From positions 53,949,030 through 54,013,029 of the forward strand of contig CM026395.1 of NCBI GenBank assembly GCA_014843695.1: a stretch of 64,000 nucleotides of DNA. Direction: 5' to 3'. The position numbers were made by a program, and so were the translations under genes. Position 1 is the first letter of the stretch. Each line of letters opens with the position of its first letter. This stretch comes from Archivesica marissinica (taxonomy: Eukaryota; Mollusca; Bivalvia; Venerida; Vesicomyidae). This document shows, piece by piece, positions 22,431 to 34,825 of this stretch. The notes beneath the pieces are model-generated. The model was not told the origin of the DNA and did not search any database. It saw nothing but the letters and a program-made list of their open reading frames with translations.

Positions 22431-24378
22431 TATTATATAGAACATCACAAGAAAGGAAGAACCAGAAACAGTGCCTTGTAGTATTATATATAGAACTTCA
22501 CAAGACGGGGGGAACCAGACACAGTGACTTGTAGTATTATATATAGAACTTCACAAGACAGGGGGAACCAGACACAGTGACTTGTAGTATTATATATAGA
22601 ACTTCACAAGACAGGGGGAACCAGACACAGTGACTTGTATATTATATATAGAACCTCACAAGACAGGGGGAACCAGACACAGTGACTTGTAGTATTATAT
22701 AGAACCTCACAAGACAGGGGGAACCAGACACAGTGACTTGTAGTATTATATAGAACCTCACAAGACAGGGGGAACCAGACACAGTGACTTGTAGTATTAT
22801 ATATAGAACCTCACAAGACAGGGGGAACCAGACACAGTGACTTGTAGTATTATATAGAACCTCACAAGACAGGGGGAACCAGACAGTGACCTGTAGTATT
22901 ATATATAGAACCTCACAAGACAGGGGGAACCAGACACAGTGACTTGTAGTATTATATATAGAACCTCACAAGACAGGGGGAACCAACAGTGACCTGTAGT
23001 ATTATATATAGAACCTCACAAGACAGGGGGAACCAGACACAGTGACTTGTAGTATTATATAGAACCTCACAAGACAGGGGGAACCAGACACAGTGACTTG
23101 TAGTATTATATATAGAACCTCACAAGACAGGGGGAACCAGACACAGTGACTTGTAGTATTATATATAGAACCTCACAAGACAGGGGGAACCAGACACAGT
23201 GACTTGTAGTATTATATATAGAACCTCACAAGACAGGGGGAACCAGACACAGTGACTTGTAGTATTATATATAGAACCTCACAAGACAGGGGGAACCAGA
23301 CACAGTGACTTGTAGTATTATATATAGAACCTCACAAGACAGGGGGAACCAGACACAGTGACTTGTAGTATTATATATAGAACCTCACAAGACAGGGGGA
23401 ACCAGACACAGTGACTTGTAGTATTATATATAGAACCTCACAAGACAGGGGGAACCAGACACAGTGACTTGTAGTATTATATATAGAACCTCACAAGACA
23501 GGGGGAACCAGACACAGTGACTTGTAGTATTATATATAGAACCTCACAAGACAGGGGGAACCAGACACAGTGACTTGTAGTATTATATATAGAACCTCAC
23601 AAGACAGGGGGAACCAGACACAGTGACTTGTAGTATTATATATAGAACCTCACAAGACAGGGGGAACCAGACACAGTGACTTGTAGTATTATATATAGAA
23701 CCTCACAAGACAGGGGGAACCAGACACAGTGACCTGTAGTATTATATATAGAACCTCACAAGACAGGGGGAACCAGACACAGTGACCTGTAGTATTATAT
23801 ATAGAACTTCACAAGACGGGGGGAACCAGACACAGTGACCTGTAGTATTATATATAGAACCTCACAAGCCAGGGGGAACCAGACACAGTGACCTGTAGTA
23901 TTATATATAGAACCTCACAAGACAGGGGAAACCAGACACAGTGACCTGTAGTATTATATATAGAACCTCACAAGACAGAGGGAACCAGACACAGTGACCT
24001 GTAGTATTATATATAGAACCTCACAAGACAGGGGGAACCAGACACAGTGACTTGTAGTATTATATATAGAACCTCACAAGACAGGGGGAACCAGACACAG
24101 TGACCTGTAGTATTATATATAGAACCTCACAAGACAGGGGGAACCAGACACAGTGACTTGTAGTATTATATATAGAACCTCACAAGAAAGGGGGAACCAG
24201 ACACAGTGACTTGTAGTATTATATATAGAACCTCACAAGACAGGGGGAACCAGACACAGTGACTTGTAGTATTATATAGAACCTCACAAGACAGGGGGAA
24301 CCAGACACAGTGACTTGTAGTATTATATATAGAACATCACAAGAAAGGGGGAACCAGACACAGTGACTTGTAGTATGA
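22431..24378. repeat. 53-bp tandem repeat, about 37 copies
   Basis: The unit is GTATTATATATAGAACCTCA, CAAGACAGGGGGAACCAG, then ACACAGTGACTTGTA. Spacing is 53 bp (23103, 23156), with 51-bp units lacking one TA. Many consecutive units are identical, indicating very recent homogenisation. A GACCTGTAG variant clusters in the right third. Confidence 0.96.
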
Positions 24379-24472
24379 TATAGAGGGGGGGATGGGGAAT
24401 ACTTATCTGGAGTGCTGTTTACTAGTGTTTAGTAGATGAAATAAAAGACAACATCTGGACTGCATGAAACTT

Positions 24473-24700
24473 TAGTTGATACAAATAAATTTAATTGAAC
24501 TCGATTGCGAAACAACTTCCTACAAAATTGCTCTTGAGACCTCATTCTTGATGGAATCCATCGCCTTGACAGAGAGAGAAGAGGCAATGTGGAATTTAAA
24601 TGCCTTGGCTAAGGACACAATCGTAACAGCTACAATTGGGAGCGAACTCCAGATCTCTCACGCCTGAAGCGAACACACTACCACAGCACTATCACAACAT
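24473..24700 (-). mobile_element. tRNA-derived SINE, family C, copy 1
   Basis: On the minus strand a tRNA-like head (GATAGTGCTGTGGTAG, then a degenerate box B) leads into a body with GGCATTTAAATTCC, CCTCTTCTCTCTCTGTC and a GATGGATTCCATCA palindrome-like stretch. The 3' tail is CGCAATCGAGTTCAATTAAA. CTTTAGT occurs on both sides (24471 and 24713), possibly a decayed target-site duplication. The copy is more diverged than the one at 26087. Confidence 0.75.
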
Positions 24701-24775
24701 CCATCAAATGAGCTTTAGTCAACCATCAACATGACAACATTGCAGCCCTAGTGTCAATACTTGGCTAATCAATGT

Positions 24776-25390
24776 CAAGGTCATGTATGTATGTTGAATT
24801 GATGTAGAGATGAAGAAGTTCTGGCCCTAGTGGTTCCTTACAAGCTTCCGACCTTGAAACAGTCAAGGTCATGTATGTATGTTCAATTGATGTAGAGATG
24901 AAGGAAGTTATGGCCCTAGTGGTTCCTTACAAGCTTCTGACCTTGAAACAGTCAAGGTCACCTGCATGATTCATTTGAAGAACTGTTGATTACCAGTAGT
25001 GCATTGTGTCCGATTACACAACGGAGGCTCCAGTATTATTGCTTGTATCAGTTTAGCTGTGGTTTAGTTATGGCCCTAGTGGTTCCTTACAAGCTACTGA
25101 CCTTGAAACAGTCAAGGTCACCTGCATGATTCATTTGAAGAATTGTTGATTACCAGTAGTGCATTGTGTCCGATTACACAACGGAGGCTCCAGTATTATT
25201 GCTTGTATCAGTTTAGCTGTGGTTTAGTTATGGCCCTAGTGGTTCCTTACAAGCTACTGACCTTGAAACAGTCAAGGTCACCTGCATGATTCATTTGAAG
25301 AATTGTTGATTACCAGTAGTGCATTGTGTCCGATTACACAATGGAGGCTCCAATATTATTGCTTGTATCAGTTTAGCTGTGGTTTACATA
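24776..25390. repeat. 87-bp duplication followed by a 160-bp repeat, about 3 copies
   Basis: The segment GTCAAGGTCATGTATGTATG to CCTTGAAACA is duplicated at 24776 and 24863. The larger unit, starting GTTATGGCCCTAGTGGTTCC and running through TTAGCTGTGGTTTA, begins at 24907, 25067 and 25227, exactly 160 bp apart, with few differences. No coding function seen. Confidence 0.92.
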
Positions 25391-26073
25391 TTGCTCTACT
25401 ATCTGGACAGCGTTTCTGTACTTTGAAGTTGGAAGTAATTATTTTCCTGGGCATGAGACAGGAAATATTGACCTTGAGAATGGCTTGTATGCATTTCCGC
25501 ACATTGTCAGTTATTGGCATGCTGCAAAAATGAAGTAAAACAAAACGACCGTGACCTCGATGAATATAAAAGTAGGAAATTATTTACAAAGCAGTAGCCA
25601 AACTTAGATAACATAGGTGCAATGCAGTGCAGTGCAGTGCAGTGCAGTGCAGGATAATGCATGTCCTGTGGCAATATTTGATTTGCTTTAACGAAGCTGT
25701 AATGTTTTTTTCTATCTAGAGAACTAGAGCTATATCTGAAGGTGATGAATACACCTAGACTGCTTTGATACAGGAGATAAAATGTCAGACATTGTAATAG
25801 TTTGGTGATCATAAATTATATCGAGATATTTTACATGGGCTTATGTGTAGTTAATAATGGAAAGCAAGCAGTCTAATACCAAATATGCACTACCTATCAA
25901 AGGGAAAAAACCAGCAAAGGCTTGAAGTCAAAATCAATTACTGAAATAGATATTATAGAAGGAATATGGTTACATCCCCAGTGAAGGTTTGACATTTAAG
26001 GATTCAGAAGATATTGGTTTGTTTTAGTGTATCATCGAATTATATTTCATCAAATGAACATTGAAAGCATTAT
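25391..26073. other. Spacer with a TGCAG pentamer repeat
   Basis: Six tandem TGCAG units lie at 25623-25652. Open frames of 76 and 101 codons (25303-25533 plus, 25507-25812 minus) overlap repeats or show no domain. No gene supported. Confidence 0.5.
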
Positions 26074-26086
26074 CTTCAGGAGTGGT

Positions 26087-26299
26087 TTATACAAATTTAT
26101 TTTAGCTCGATTGCGAAACATGTTCTTACACCTTATATGAATCACTCTCGAGACCTCATTCCTGATGGAATCCATCGCCACGAGGGAGAGAGAAGAGGCA
26201 ACATGGAATTTAAATGCCTTGCCTAAGGGCACAATCGCAACGGCTCCAGCGGGGCTCGAACTCCGGGACTTTCGCACCTGAAGCAAATGCGCATCACGA
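26087..26299 (-). mobile_element. tRNA-derived SINE, family C, copy 2, perfect TSD
   Basis: The 213-bp element is flanked by a perfect 13-bp target-site duplication, CTTCAGGAGTGGT, at 26074-26086 and 26300-26312. On the minus strand it begins with a partial tRNA-like head, then GAAAGTCCCGGAGTTCGAGC (box B-like). The body has GCAAGGCATTTAAATTCC and CTCTCTCCCTCGTGGCGATG. The tail is GAGAGTGATTCATATAAGG, GTTTCGCAATCGAGC, TAAAATAAATTTGTATAA. This copy defines the family ends most clearly. Confidence 0.9.
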
Positions 26300-26312
26300 C
26301 TTCAGGAGTGGT

Positions 26313-27326
26313 GCTAGCCACAGGTGATATTAATAGCTTTCTATGTTCATGAGTGAAATGTTATTCAATCATTCACTCAAAACAAACAAATCATCATTTT
26401 ATTTTAGGCTGAAAGTGTTTTTATGCTAGAAAACTATGCAACAATGCGCTAAATGGCGATAGAACGTCGTATTAAAATTAATGATATCACGGACAGCTCG
26501 AGTTCGAAAACGTTCGCGTCGACAACATGCAGTGGCTAGGTACCAAACGTACAAAGCAGTGAGAAATAAAAAAAGTAGACATTTGAACACTTGAGTTCCA
26601 AGTGTGACCGTGGTCTTGGGCCTTGAAACGACATCGCTGAAACATTCGCTCTGTACATCAGCTCAATATGGTCAACATTTATGCCAAGTTTAAAACTTCC
26701 TCAAACGGTTGAAGAGTTATGAACCGGACACGATATACAGTCCACTGGACCTTTGACCTCCAAGTGTGGCCGTGACCTTCGATGAACATGGGGGTTTCTG
26801 CACATCATCTTGATGAGGTGAACATTTGATAGAAGTTTAATGAAAATCCTTGGAACGTATTTATAAGAACTGGACCGGGACAAGAAACACACGGACGAAT
26901 GCAAATCCCCCCCCCCCGACTACCCAATTTGCATGCCACCAATGCCACAAACTGTTACATGAATATCTATATTGTTCAGCATTACTTTATATAACAAGAA
27001 AAACTATTACAAATAAATATGTAACAGAAGGACGATTGAAAACTCACACTGCAAAATACACACGCGGATAGTGTATTGAATGAATGTATATAAATGCATA
27101 CTTTAGTAATTAAATGCAAACATGTTGACAATAACTGTCCAGCATAATACTACGTATAGTATACTACGAATACATAGCAGTAATTCTTATCACATAAATT
27201 TCCATTCGTCCAGAAAGCAATCTATGTAATACACCCCCCTTCCTTGCCCACAACCTCCTTTGCAAGACCAGAGCTTACTACATACATCCTAGGCCAATGC
27301 TGTATGGTTTATAACTTGTCAAACGT
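26313..27326. other. Spacer with a degenerate ~160-bp repeat dimer
   Basis: CCAAGTGTG(A/G)CCGTG recurs at 26598 and 26760, each followed by GTCAACATTTATGCCAAG or GTGAACATTTGATAGAAG, so 26590-26885 is an old tandem dimer of a dispersed repeat of the GACCTTTGACCTCCAAGTG type. A run of C lies near 26908. Short open frames are not supported as genes. Confidence 0.45.
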
Positions 27327-27517
27327 TCGCTTCACGTGCGAAAGGCCCGGAGTTCGAGCCGTTACGATTGTGTCCTTAGGCAAGGCATTTAAATTCCAAA
27401 TGCCTCTTCTCTCTCCCTCGTGGCGATGGATTCCATCAGGAATGAGGTCTCGAGAGTGATTAATATAAGTTATAAGAACTTGTTTCGCAATCAAGCTAAA
27501 ATAAATTTGTATAAAAT
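27327..27517 (+). mobile_element. tRNA-derived SINE, family C, copy 3, 5'-truncated
   Basis: Plus-strand copy that starts inside the head at TCGCTTCACGTGCGAAAG, then GGAGTTCGAGCC, the CTCTCTCCCTCGTGGCGATG body, and the tail GAGAGTGATTAATATAAGTT followed by TTTCGCAATCAAGC. A possible short target-site duplication AAACGT is at 27321-27326 and 27518-27523. The 5' truncation is normal for retroposed copies. Confidence 0.82.
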
Positions 27518-27523
27518 AAACGT

Positions 27524-27903
27524 GCTACATACAACACTAATGCAGTACCACAGCGACTCCTGACACTGTGCATTTACATTTTGAGTCAACCCATCATACT
27601 TATCACAATAAACAGTGCTTACTCAACGAAGATAAACTTCACAAAATCACTAATTATAGTGTAAATTCTCATTCTCTGTCTGAGACATGACGACAATTAA
27701 TGTATTTTGAGAGGTGATCCGGGCGCTTCCAGACACCCACATTGATTTTCTCATTATACCCAATGCAAGTGAGACCAAATAAAACCAATTCTATGTCTAC
27801 CGCAGCCGGTAGCCTCAGAAAACTGAGTCTGTCAAAATCAAAATTTGTCTGTTGAAAACAAGACAGCATTCATTGACAACGATGCCATCTGAACCACTAG
27901 ATA
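27524..27903. other. Spacer without recognised gene
   Basis: AT-rich sequence; a 66-codon minus-strand frame at 27669-27869 shows no domain. Nothing else recognised. Confidence 0.45.
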
Positions 27904-30265
27904 TCCGCTCAAACTGCCAAACCTGCCGGATAACAAACCGCTAAACCTGCCGGATAACTAACTGACAAACCTGCCGGATAACAAACCGCCAAACCTGCTG
28001 GATAACTAACCAGCAAACCTACCAGATAACTAACCGGCAAACCTGCCAGATAACTAACCGACAAACCTGCCGGATAACAAACCGCCAAACCTGCCAGATA
28101 ACTAACCGACAAACCTGCCGGATAACAAACCGCCAAACCTGCCAGATAACTAACTGGCAAACATACCAGATAACTAACTGGCAAACCTGCCAGATAACTA
28201 ACCGGCAAACCTGCCAGATAACTAACCGGCAAACCTGCCAGATAACTAACCGGCAAACCTGCCAGATAACTAACCGGCAAACCTGCCAGATAACTAACCG
28301 GCAAACCTGCCAGATAACTAACTGGCAAACCTGCCAGATAACTAACTGGCAAACCTGCCAGATAACTAACCTGCAAACCTGCCGGATAACTAACCGACAA
28401 ACCTGCCAGATAACTAAGCGGCAAACCTGCTGGATAACTAACCGGCAAACCTGCCAGATAACTAACCGGCAAACCTGCCAGATAACTAACCAGCAAACCT
28501 GCTGGATAACTAACCGGCAAACCTGCCAGATAACTAACCGGCAAACTTGCCAGATAACTAAACGGCAAACCTGCTGGATATTTAACCGGCAAACCTCCTG
28601 GATAACTAACCGGCAAACCTGCCAGATAACTAACCGGCAAACCTACCGGCAAACCTGCCAGATAAATAACCGGCAAACCTGCCAGATAACTAACCGGCAA
28701 ACTTGCCAGATAACTAAACGGCAAACCTGCTGGATATTTAACCGGCAAACCACCTGGATAACTAACCGGCAAACCTGCCAGATAACTAACCGGCAAACCT
28801 GCCAGATAACTAACCGGCAAACTTGCCAGATAACTAAACGGCAAACCTGCTGGATATTTAACCGGCAAACCTCCTGGATAACTAACCGGCAAACCTGCCA
28901 GATAACTAACCGGCAAACCTACCGGCAAACCTGCCAGATAACTAACCGGCAAACCTGCTGGATAACTAACCGGCAAACCTACCAGATAACTAACCGGCAA
29001 ACCTGACGGATAACAAACCGCCAAACCTGCCAGATAACTAACCGGCAAACCTGCCAGATAACTAACTGGTAAACCTGCTGGATAACTAACCGGCAAACCT
29101 GCCAGATAACTAACCGGCAAACATGCCAGATAACTAACCGGCAAACCTGCTGGATAACTAACCAGCAAACCTGCCAGATAACTAACCGACAAACCTGCCA
29201 GATAACTAACCGGCAAACCTGCCAGATAACTAACTGGCAAACCTGCCAGATAACTAACTGGCAAACCTGCCAGATAACTAACTGGCAAACCTGCCAGATA
29301 ACTAACCAGCAAACCTGCCAGATAACAAACTGGCAAACCTGCCAGATAACTTACCGGCAAACCTGAGAACCGGCAAACCTGACGGATAACTAACCGGCAA
29401 ACCTGCCAGATAACTAACCGGCAAACCTGCTAGATAACTAACCGGCAAACCTACCAGATAACTAACCGACAAACCTACCGGCAAACCTGACGGATAACTA
29501 ACCGGCAAACCTGCCAGATAAATAACCGGCAAACCTGTCAGATAACTAACCGGCAAACCTGCCAGATAACTAACCGGCAAACCTGCCAGATAACTAACCG
29601 GCAAACCTGCCGGATAACTAACCGGCAAACCTGCCGGATAACTAACCGGCAAACCTGCCAGATAACTAACTGGCAAACCTGCCAGATAACTAACCGGCAA
29701 ACCTGCCAGATAACTAACCGGCAAACCTGCCAGATAACTAACCGGCAAACCTGCTGGATAACTAACTGGCAAACCTGCCAGATAACTAACAGGCAAACCT
29801 GCCAGATAACTAACCGACAAACCTACCGGCAAACCTGACGGATAACTAACCGGCAAACCTGCCAGATAAATAACCGGCAAACCTGTCAGATAACTAACCG
29901 GCAAACCTGCCAGATAACTAACCGGCAAACCTGCCAGATAACTAACCGGCAAACCTGCCGGATAACTAACCGGCAAACCTGCCGGATAACTAACCGGCAA
30001 ACCTGCCAGATAACTAACCGGCAAACCTGCCAGATAACTAACCGGCAAACCTGCCAGATAACTAACCGGCAAACCTGCCAGATAACTAACCGGCAAACCT
30101 GCCAGATAACTAACCGGCAAACCTGCTGGATAACTAACTGGCAAACCTGCCAGATAACTAACAGGCAAACCTGCCAGATAACTAACCGGCAAACCTGCCA
30201 GATAACTAACAGGCGAACCTACCGGATAACTAACCGGCAAACCTGCCGGATAACTAACCGGCAAC
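27904..30265. repeat. 24-bp tandem repeat, about 98 copies
   Basis: The unit is GATAACTAACCGGCAAACCT then GCCA. Since 24 is 8 codons, the minus strand stays open as an octapeptide GLPVSYLA repeat: 483 codons (27909-29360) and 322 codons (29302-30270), separated by one frame change near 29360-29375. Most length variants are 12-bp losses, which keep frame. Higher-order blocks are visible, including a segment duplicated about 348 bp apart (near 29465 and 29813). There is no signal peptide, start context or non-repeat domain, so I call it a satellite rather than a gene. Confidence 0.95.
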
Positions 30266-30267
30266 TG

Positions 30268-30525
30268 CAATTTGTATTTGAGGTTTAATAGCGCTTAGGT
30301 AATATGGTGACATTCCAGCTATTATTGGTGGAAGAAGATCCTGGGTGTCCTTCCAAGTAATATTTATGGCATGGACGGGCAACTCAGGTAGAACAACTGT
30401 CCTTCCGCTGGATAACTTTCTAATGTGAAATAATTTTGAGACCCCCAGTGGGATTCAAACAAACAGCGATGAAGTGTAACTGATTTGATGTCACCGACTG
30501 TAACCACTCAGCCACGGAGGCAACT
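30268..30525 (-). mobile_element. tRNA-derived SINE, family D, copy 1
   Basis: On the minus strand the head is GCCTCCGTGGCTGAGTGGTT, a tRNA-Ser/Leu-like box A. A box B-like GTTTGAATCCCACTGG follows, then a body with CAGCGGAAGGACAGTTG, CACCCAGGATC and CCACCAATAATAGCTGG. The element sits directly against the 24-bp array. GGCAACT at both sides could be a short target-site duplication. Confidence 0.75.
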
Positions 30526-30886
30526 ATCAACAACAGCAATGAAATTAAAGTGATATGTCACCACACACAGCCTTATACAACGTGATACACCATATTGTGC
30601 TTACTGCGAATACTTGATACAACAGAACAGTGGACAGTAAAAGACTATGCGTTGTATCACTCTGCAAGGGAATTGTGAGTCATACAAGGCGATTTCCTGC
30701 ACGGGTACCAATTACATTCTGGTCCAAATTGTCTCCAAAATAGGGTGGGAGGGAACAGGGTGGGAGGGAACAGGGTGGGAGGGACTTATGTCCTGAAATG
30801 TATTAGTGTATAGTCAAAATAACATATATTTCAACTGGAGTTAATTGAGGGCGTGGCGGGAGAGACAGGAATGAGAATAGAGCAAT
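30526..30886. other. Spacer with a 15-bp triplicate
   Basis: AGGGTGGGAGGGAAC repeats three times at about 30743-30784. The phrase TTGATACAACAGAACAG near 30613 also occurs near 945 and 10080. No gene recognised. Confidence 0.5.
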
Positions 30887-33800
30887 TACCATAAATACTG
30901 TATGTAGATTACCGTAATACTGTAATGTAGATTACCATAATACTGTAATGTAGATTACCGTAATACTGTAATGTAGATTACCGTAATACTGTATGTAGAT
31001 TACCGTAATACTGTAATGTAGATTACCGTAATACTGTAATGTAGATTACCGTAATACTGTATGTAGATTACCGTAATACTGTAATGTAGATTACCATAAT
31101 ACTGTATTACCGTAATACTGTATGTAGATTACCGTAATACTGTATGTAGATTACCGTAATACTGTATGTAGATTACCGTAATACTGTATGTAGATTACCG
31201 TAATACTGTATGTAGATTACCATAATACTGTATGTAGATTACCGTAATACTGTAAATTACCGTAATACTGTATTACCGTAATACTGTATGTAGATTACCG
31301 TAATACTGTATGTAGATTACCGTAATACTGTATTACCTAATACTGTATGTAGATTACCGTAATACTGTATGTAGATTACCAAACAAACAAAATACCGAAT
31401 ACTGTATTACCGTAGATACCTAATACTGTAAATTACCAATGTAGATTACCGTAATACTGTATGTAGATTACCATAATACTGTATGTAGATTACCGTAATA
31501 CTGTATGTAGTTACCGTATGTAGATTACCGTAATACTGTATGTAGATTACCGTAATACTGTATGTAGATTACCGTAATACTGTATGTAGATTACCGTAAT
31601 ACTGTAATACTGTATGTAGATTACCGTAATACTGTATGTAGATTACCGTAATACTAATTACCGTAATACTGTATGTAGATTACCGTAATACTGTATGTAG
31701 ATTACCGTAATACTGTATGTAGATTACCGTAATACTGTATGTAGATTACCGTAATACTGTAATGTAGATTACCGTAATACTGTAATGTAGATTACCGTAA
31801 TACTGTATGTAGATTACCGTAATACTGTATGTAGATTACCATAATACTGTATGTAGATTACCGTAATACTGTAATGTAGATTACCGTAATACTGTATGTA
31901 ATACTGTATGTAGATTACCGTAATACTGTATGTAGATTACCGTAATACTGTATGTAATACTGTATGTAGATTACTGTAATACAGTATGTAGATTACCGTA
32001 ATACTGTATGTAATACTGTATGTAGATTACCGTAATACTGTATGTAGATTACCGTAATACTGTAGGTAATACTGTATGTAGATTACCGTAATACTGTATG
32101 TAGATTACCGTAATACTGTATGTAATACTGTATGTAGATTACCATAATAATGTAATGTAGATTACCGTAATACTGTATGTAGATTACCATAATACTGTAT
32201 GTAGATTACCGTAATACTGTAATGTAGATTACCGTAATACTGTATGTAATACTGTATGTAGATTACCGTAATACTGTATGTAGATTACCGTAATACTGTA
32301 TGTAGATTACCGTAATACTGTATGTAGATTACCGTAATACTGTATGTAATACTGTATGTAGATTACCGTAATACTGTATGTAGATTACCGTAATACTGTA
32401 TGTAATACTGTATGTAGATTACCGTAATACTGTATGTAGATTACCGTAATACAGTATGTAGATTACCGTAATACAGTATGTAGATTACCGTAATACAGTA
32501 TGTAGATTACCGTAATACTGTATGTAGATTACCGTAATACAGTATGTAGATTACCGTAATACTGTATGTAGATTATCGTAATACTGTATGTAGATTACCG
32601 TAATACTGTATGTAGATTACTGTAATACTGTATGTAGATATTCTTAATACTGTATGTAGATCATCGTAATACTGTATGTAGATTACCGTAATACTGTATG
32701 TAGATTACCGTAATACTGTATTACCGTAATACTGTATGTAGATTACCGTAATACTGTATGTAGATTACCGTAATACTGTATGTAGATTACCGTAATACTG
32801 TATGTAATACTGTATGTAGATTACCGTAATACAGTATGTAGATTACCGTAATACTGTATGTAGATTATCGTAATACTGTATGTAGATTACCGTAATACTG
32901 TATGTAATACTGTATGTAGATTACCGTAATACTGTATGTAGATTACCGTAATACTGTATTACCGTAATACTGTATGTAGATTACCGTAATACTGTATGTA
33001 GATTACCGTAATACTGTATGTAGATTACCGTAATACTGTATGTAATACTGTATGTAGATTACCGTAATACAGTATGTAGATTACCGTAATACTGTATGTA
33101 GATTATCGTAATACTGTATGTAGATTACCGTAATACTGTATGTAATACTGTATGTAGATTACCGTAATACAGTATGTAGATTATCGTAATACTGTATGTA
33201 GATTACCGTAATACTGTATGTAATACTGTATGTAGATTACCGTAATACTGTATGTAGATTACCGTAATACTGTATGTAATACTGTATGTAGATTATCGTA
33301 ATACTGTATGTAGATTACCGTAATACTGTATGTAATACTGTATGTAGATTACCGTAATACTGTATGTAGATTACCGTAATACAGTATGTAGATTACCGTA
33401 ATACTGTATGTAGATTATCGTAATACTGTATGTAGATTACCGTAATACTGTATGTAGATTACCGTAATACTGTATGTAGATTACCGTAATACTGTATGTA
33501 GATTATCGTAATACTGTATGTAGATTACCGTAATACTGTATGTAGATTACCGTAATACTGTATGTAGATTACCGTAATACTGTATGTAGATTACCGCAAT
33601 ACTGTATGTAGATTACCGTAATACTGTATGTAGATTATCGTAATACTGTATGTAGATTACCGTAATACTGTATGTAATACTGTATGTAGATTACCGTAAT
33701 ACTGTATGTAGATTATCGTAATACTGTATGTAGATTACCGTAATACAGTATGTAGATTATCGTAATACTGTATGTAGATTACCGTAATACAGTATGTAGA

Positions 33801-34026
33801 TTATCGTAATACTGTATGTAATACTGTATGTAGATTATCGTAATACTGTATGTAGATTATCGTAATACTGTATTACCGTAATACTGTATGTAGATTACCA
33901 TAATACTGTATGTAGATTACCGTAATACTGTATGTAGATTACCGTAATACTGTATGTAGATTATCGTAATACTGTATGTAGATTACCGTAATACTGTATG
34001 TAGATTACCATAATACTGTATGTAGA
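30887..34026. repeat. 22-bp tandem repeat, about 140 copies
   Basis: The unit is GTAATACTGTATGTAGATTA then CC. Variants include a 23-bp form (TGTAATGTAG, concentrated at the left edge), composite units with an extra TAATACTGTATG, and blocks with ACAGTATG or GATTATCG that recur in the right half. Interruptions lie near 31380-31440 (CAAACAAACAAAATACC) and 31508. Non-coding. Confidence 0.96.
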
Positions 34027-34337
34027 AGACACAGGCTTAAATCGTGTCCAAAAGTCTACTGCATCTACCACTTCCGTTTTGAACTCGATCGTATTTTTTC
34101 CAGGACTCAAAATGGGAAAATGGGAGCATTGTAACAAAGGGAAGAAACTCTTTCATAAGATTTCTCTCAGCCCCGTATGGTTCCGTAATGTTTCCGGATT
34201 TCGTTGAGTCTAGACACCTCAATAAGTTTCGAAATGATTCAAAGTTAAAAATATTATTTAATTTACGAAATGATGCATTATTTCAAAATCAATATCATCA
34301 AAAACTTGTTTTTTATTGAAAGAATATTCATGATAAT
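34027..34337. other. Spacer without recognised gene
   Basis: Single-copy-looking sequence; a 61-codon minus-strand frame at 34037-34222 has no recognisable domain. Confidence 0.45.
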
Positions 34338-34622
34338 GTGCGTGTGTTTTACATTTATTTATCGCCGCTACCAGTTGCAACGCCTCCTGAAGAGGTTAGT
34401 CATTTTCAATTTTTGGAAGATGGTGCAATGATACAGACAGAGACCCATTCCAGAGTCTCCTCTGGTTCTTTTACGTGCACAGTGTAAAGCACCGACACAA
34501 GACCTCGGTTTAAAGTCCCATCTGAAAGACTGTTAGTTTTATTAGGGTCCGACAGGGAATTGAACCTGCGATCACTGGATTACGAGTCCAACGTGTTAAC
34601 CACAGGACTACAGATCCGTCTG
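34338..34622 (-). mobile_element. tRNA-derived SINE, family A, copy 3
   Basis: Minus-strand copy. The head ends at AGACGGATCTGTAGTCCTGT. The box B-like region is degenerate (GCAGGTTCAATTCCC), the body keeps the CCAGAG/CTCTGG hairpin, and the 3' end is TAAATGTAAAACACACGCAC. About 10 bp of the body near GCGACGCC is lost compared with other copies. No clear target-site duplication. Confidence 0.85.
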
Positions 34623-34825
34623 AAATCTGAATGTACATCATACCTTGGTTTTTATATCGTGGGGAGGGGGGGGGGTATGTCCGCCTGTGTCAAAAAAAAC
34701 ATGGGGGGAGATTATGTCCTACCCTTGTATTGGTTATGCCGCACAGACAAATTGTGTCTAACACTTTGGGGTTATTTTCACTTATTTGCATTTTTATGGT
34801 AGGACAGTAGAACATGACAAAGTTG
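34623..34825. other. Spacer without recognised gene
   Basis: Contains a G-rich run near 34662-34675 and an 80-codon frame overlapping the SINE; nothing supported. Confidence 0.45.

Noticed and set aside
27909..30270. Two long minus-strand open frames (483 and 322 codons) as a repetitive protein gene
   Set aside because: They are entirely 24-bp satellite, have no non-repeat domain, signal peptide or splice context, and the period is a multiple of three.
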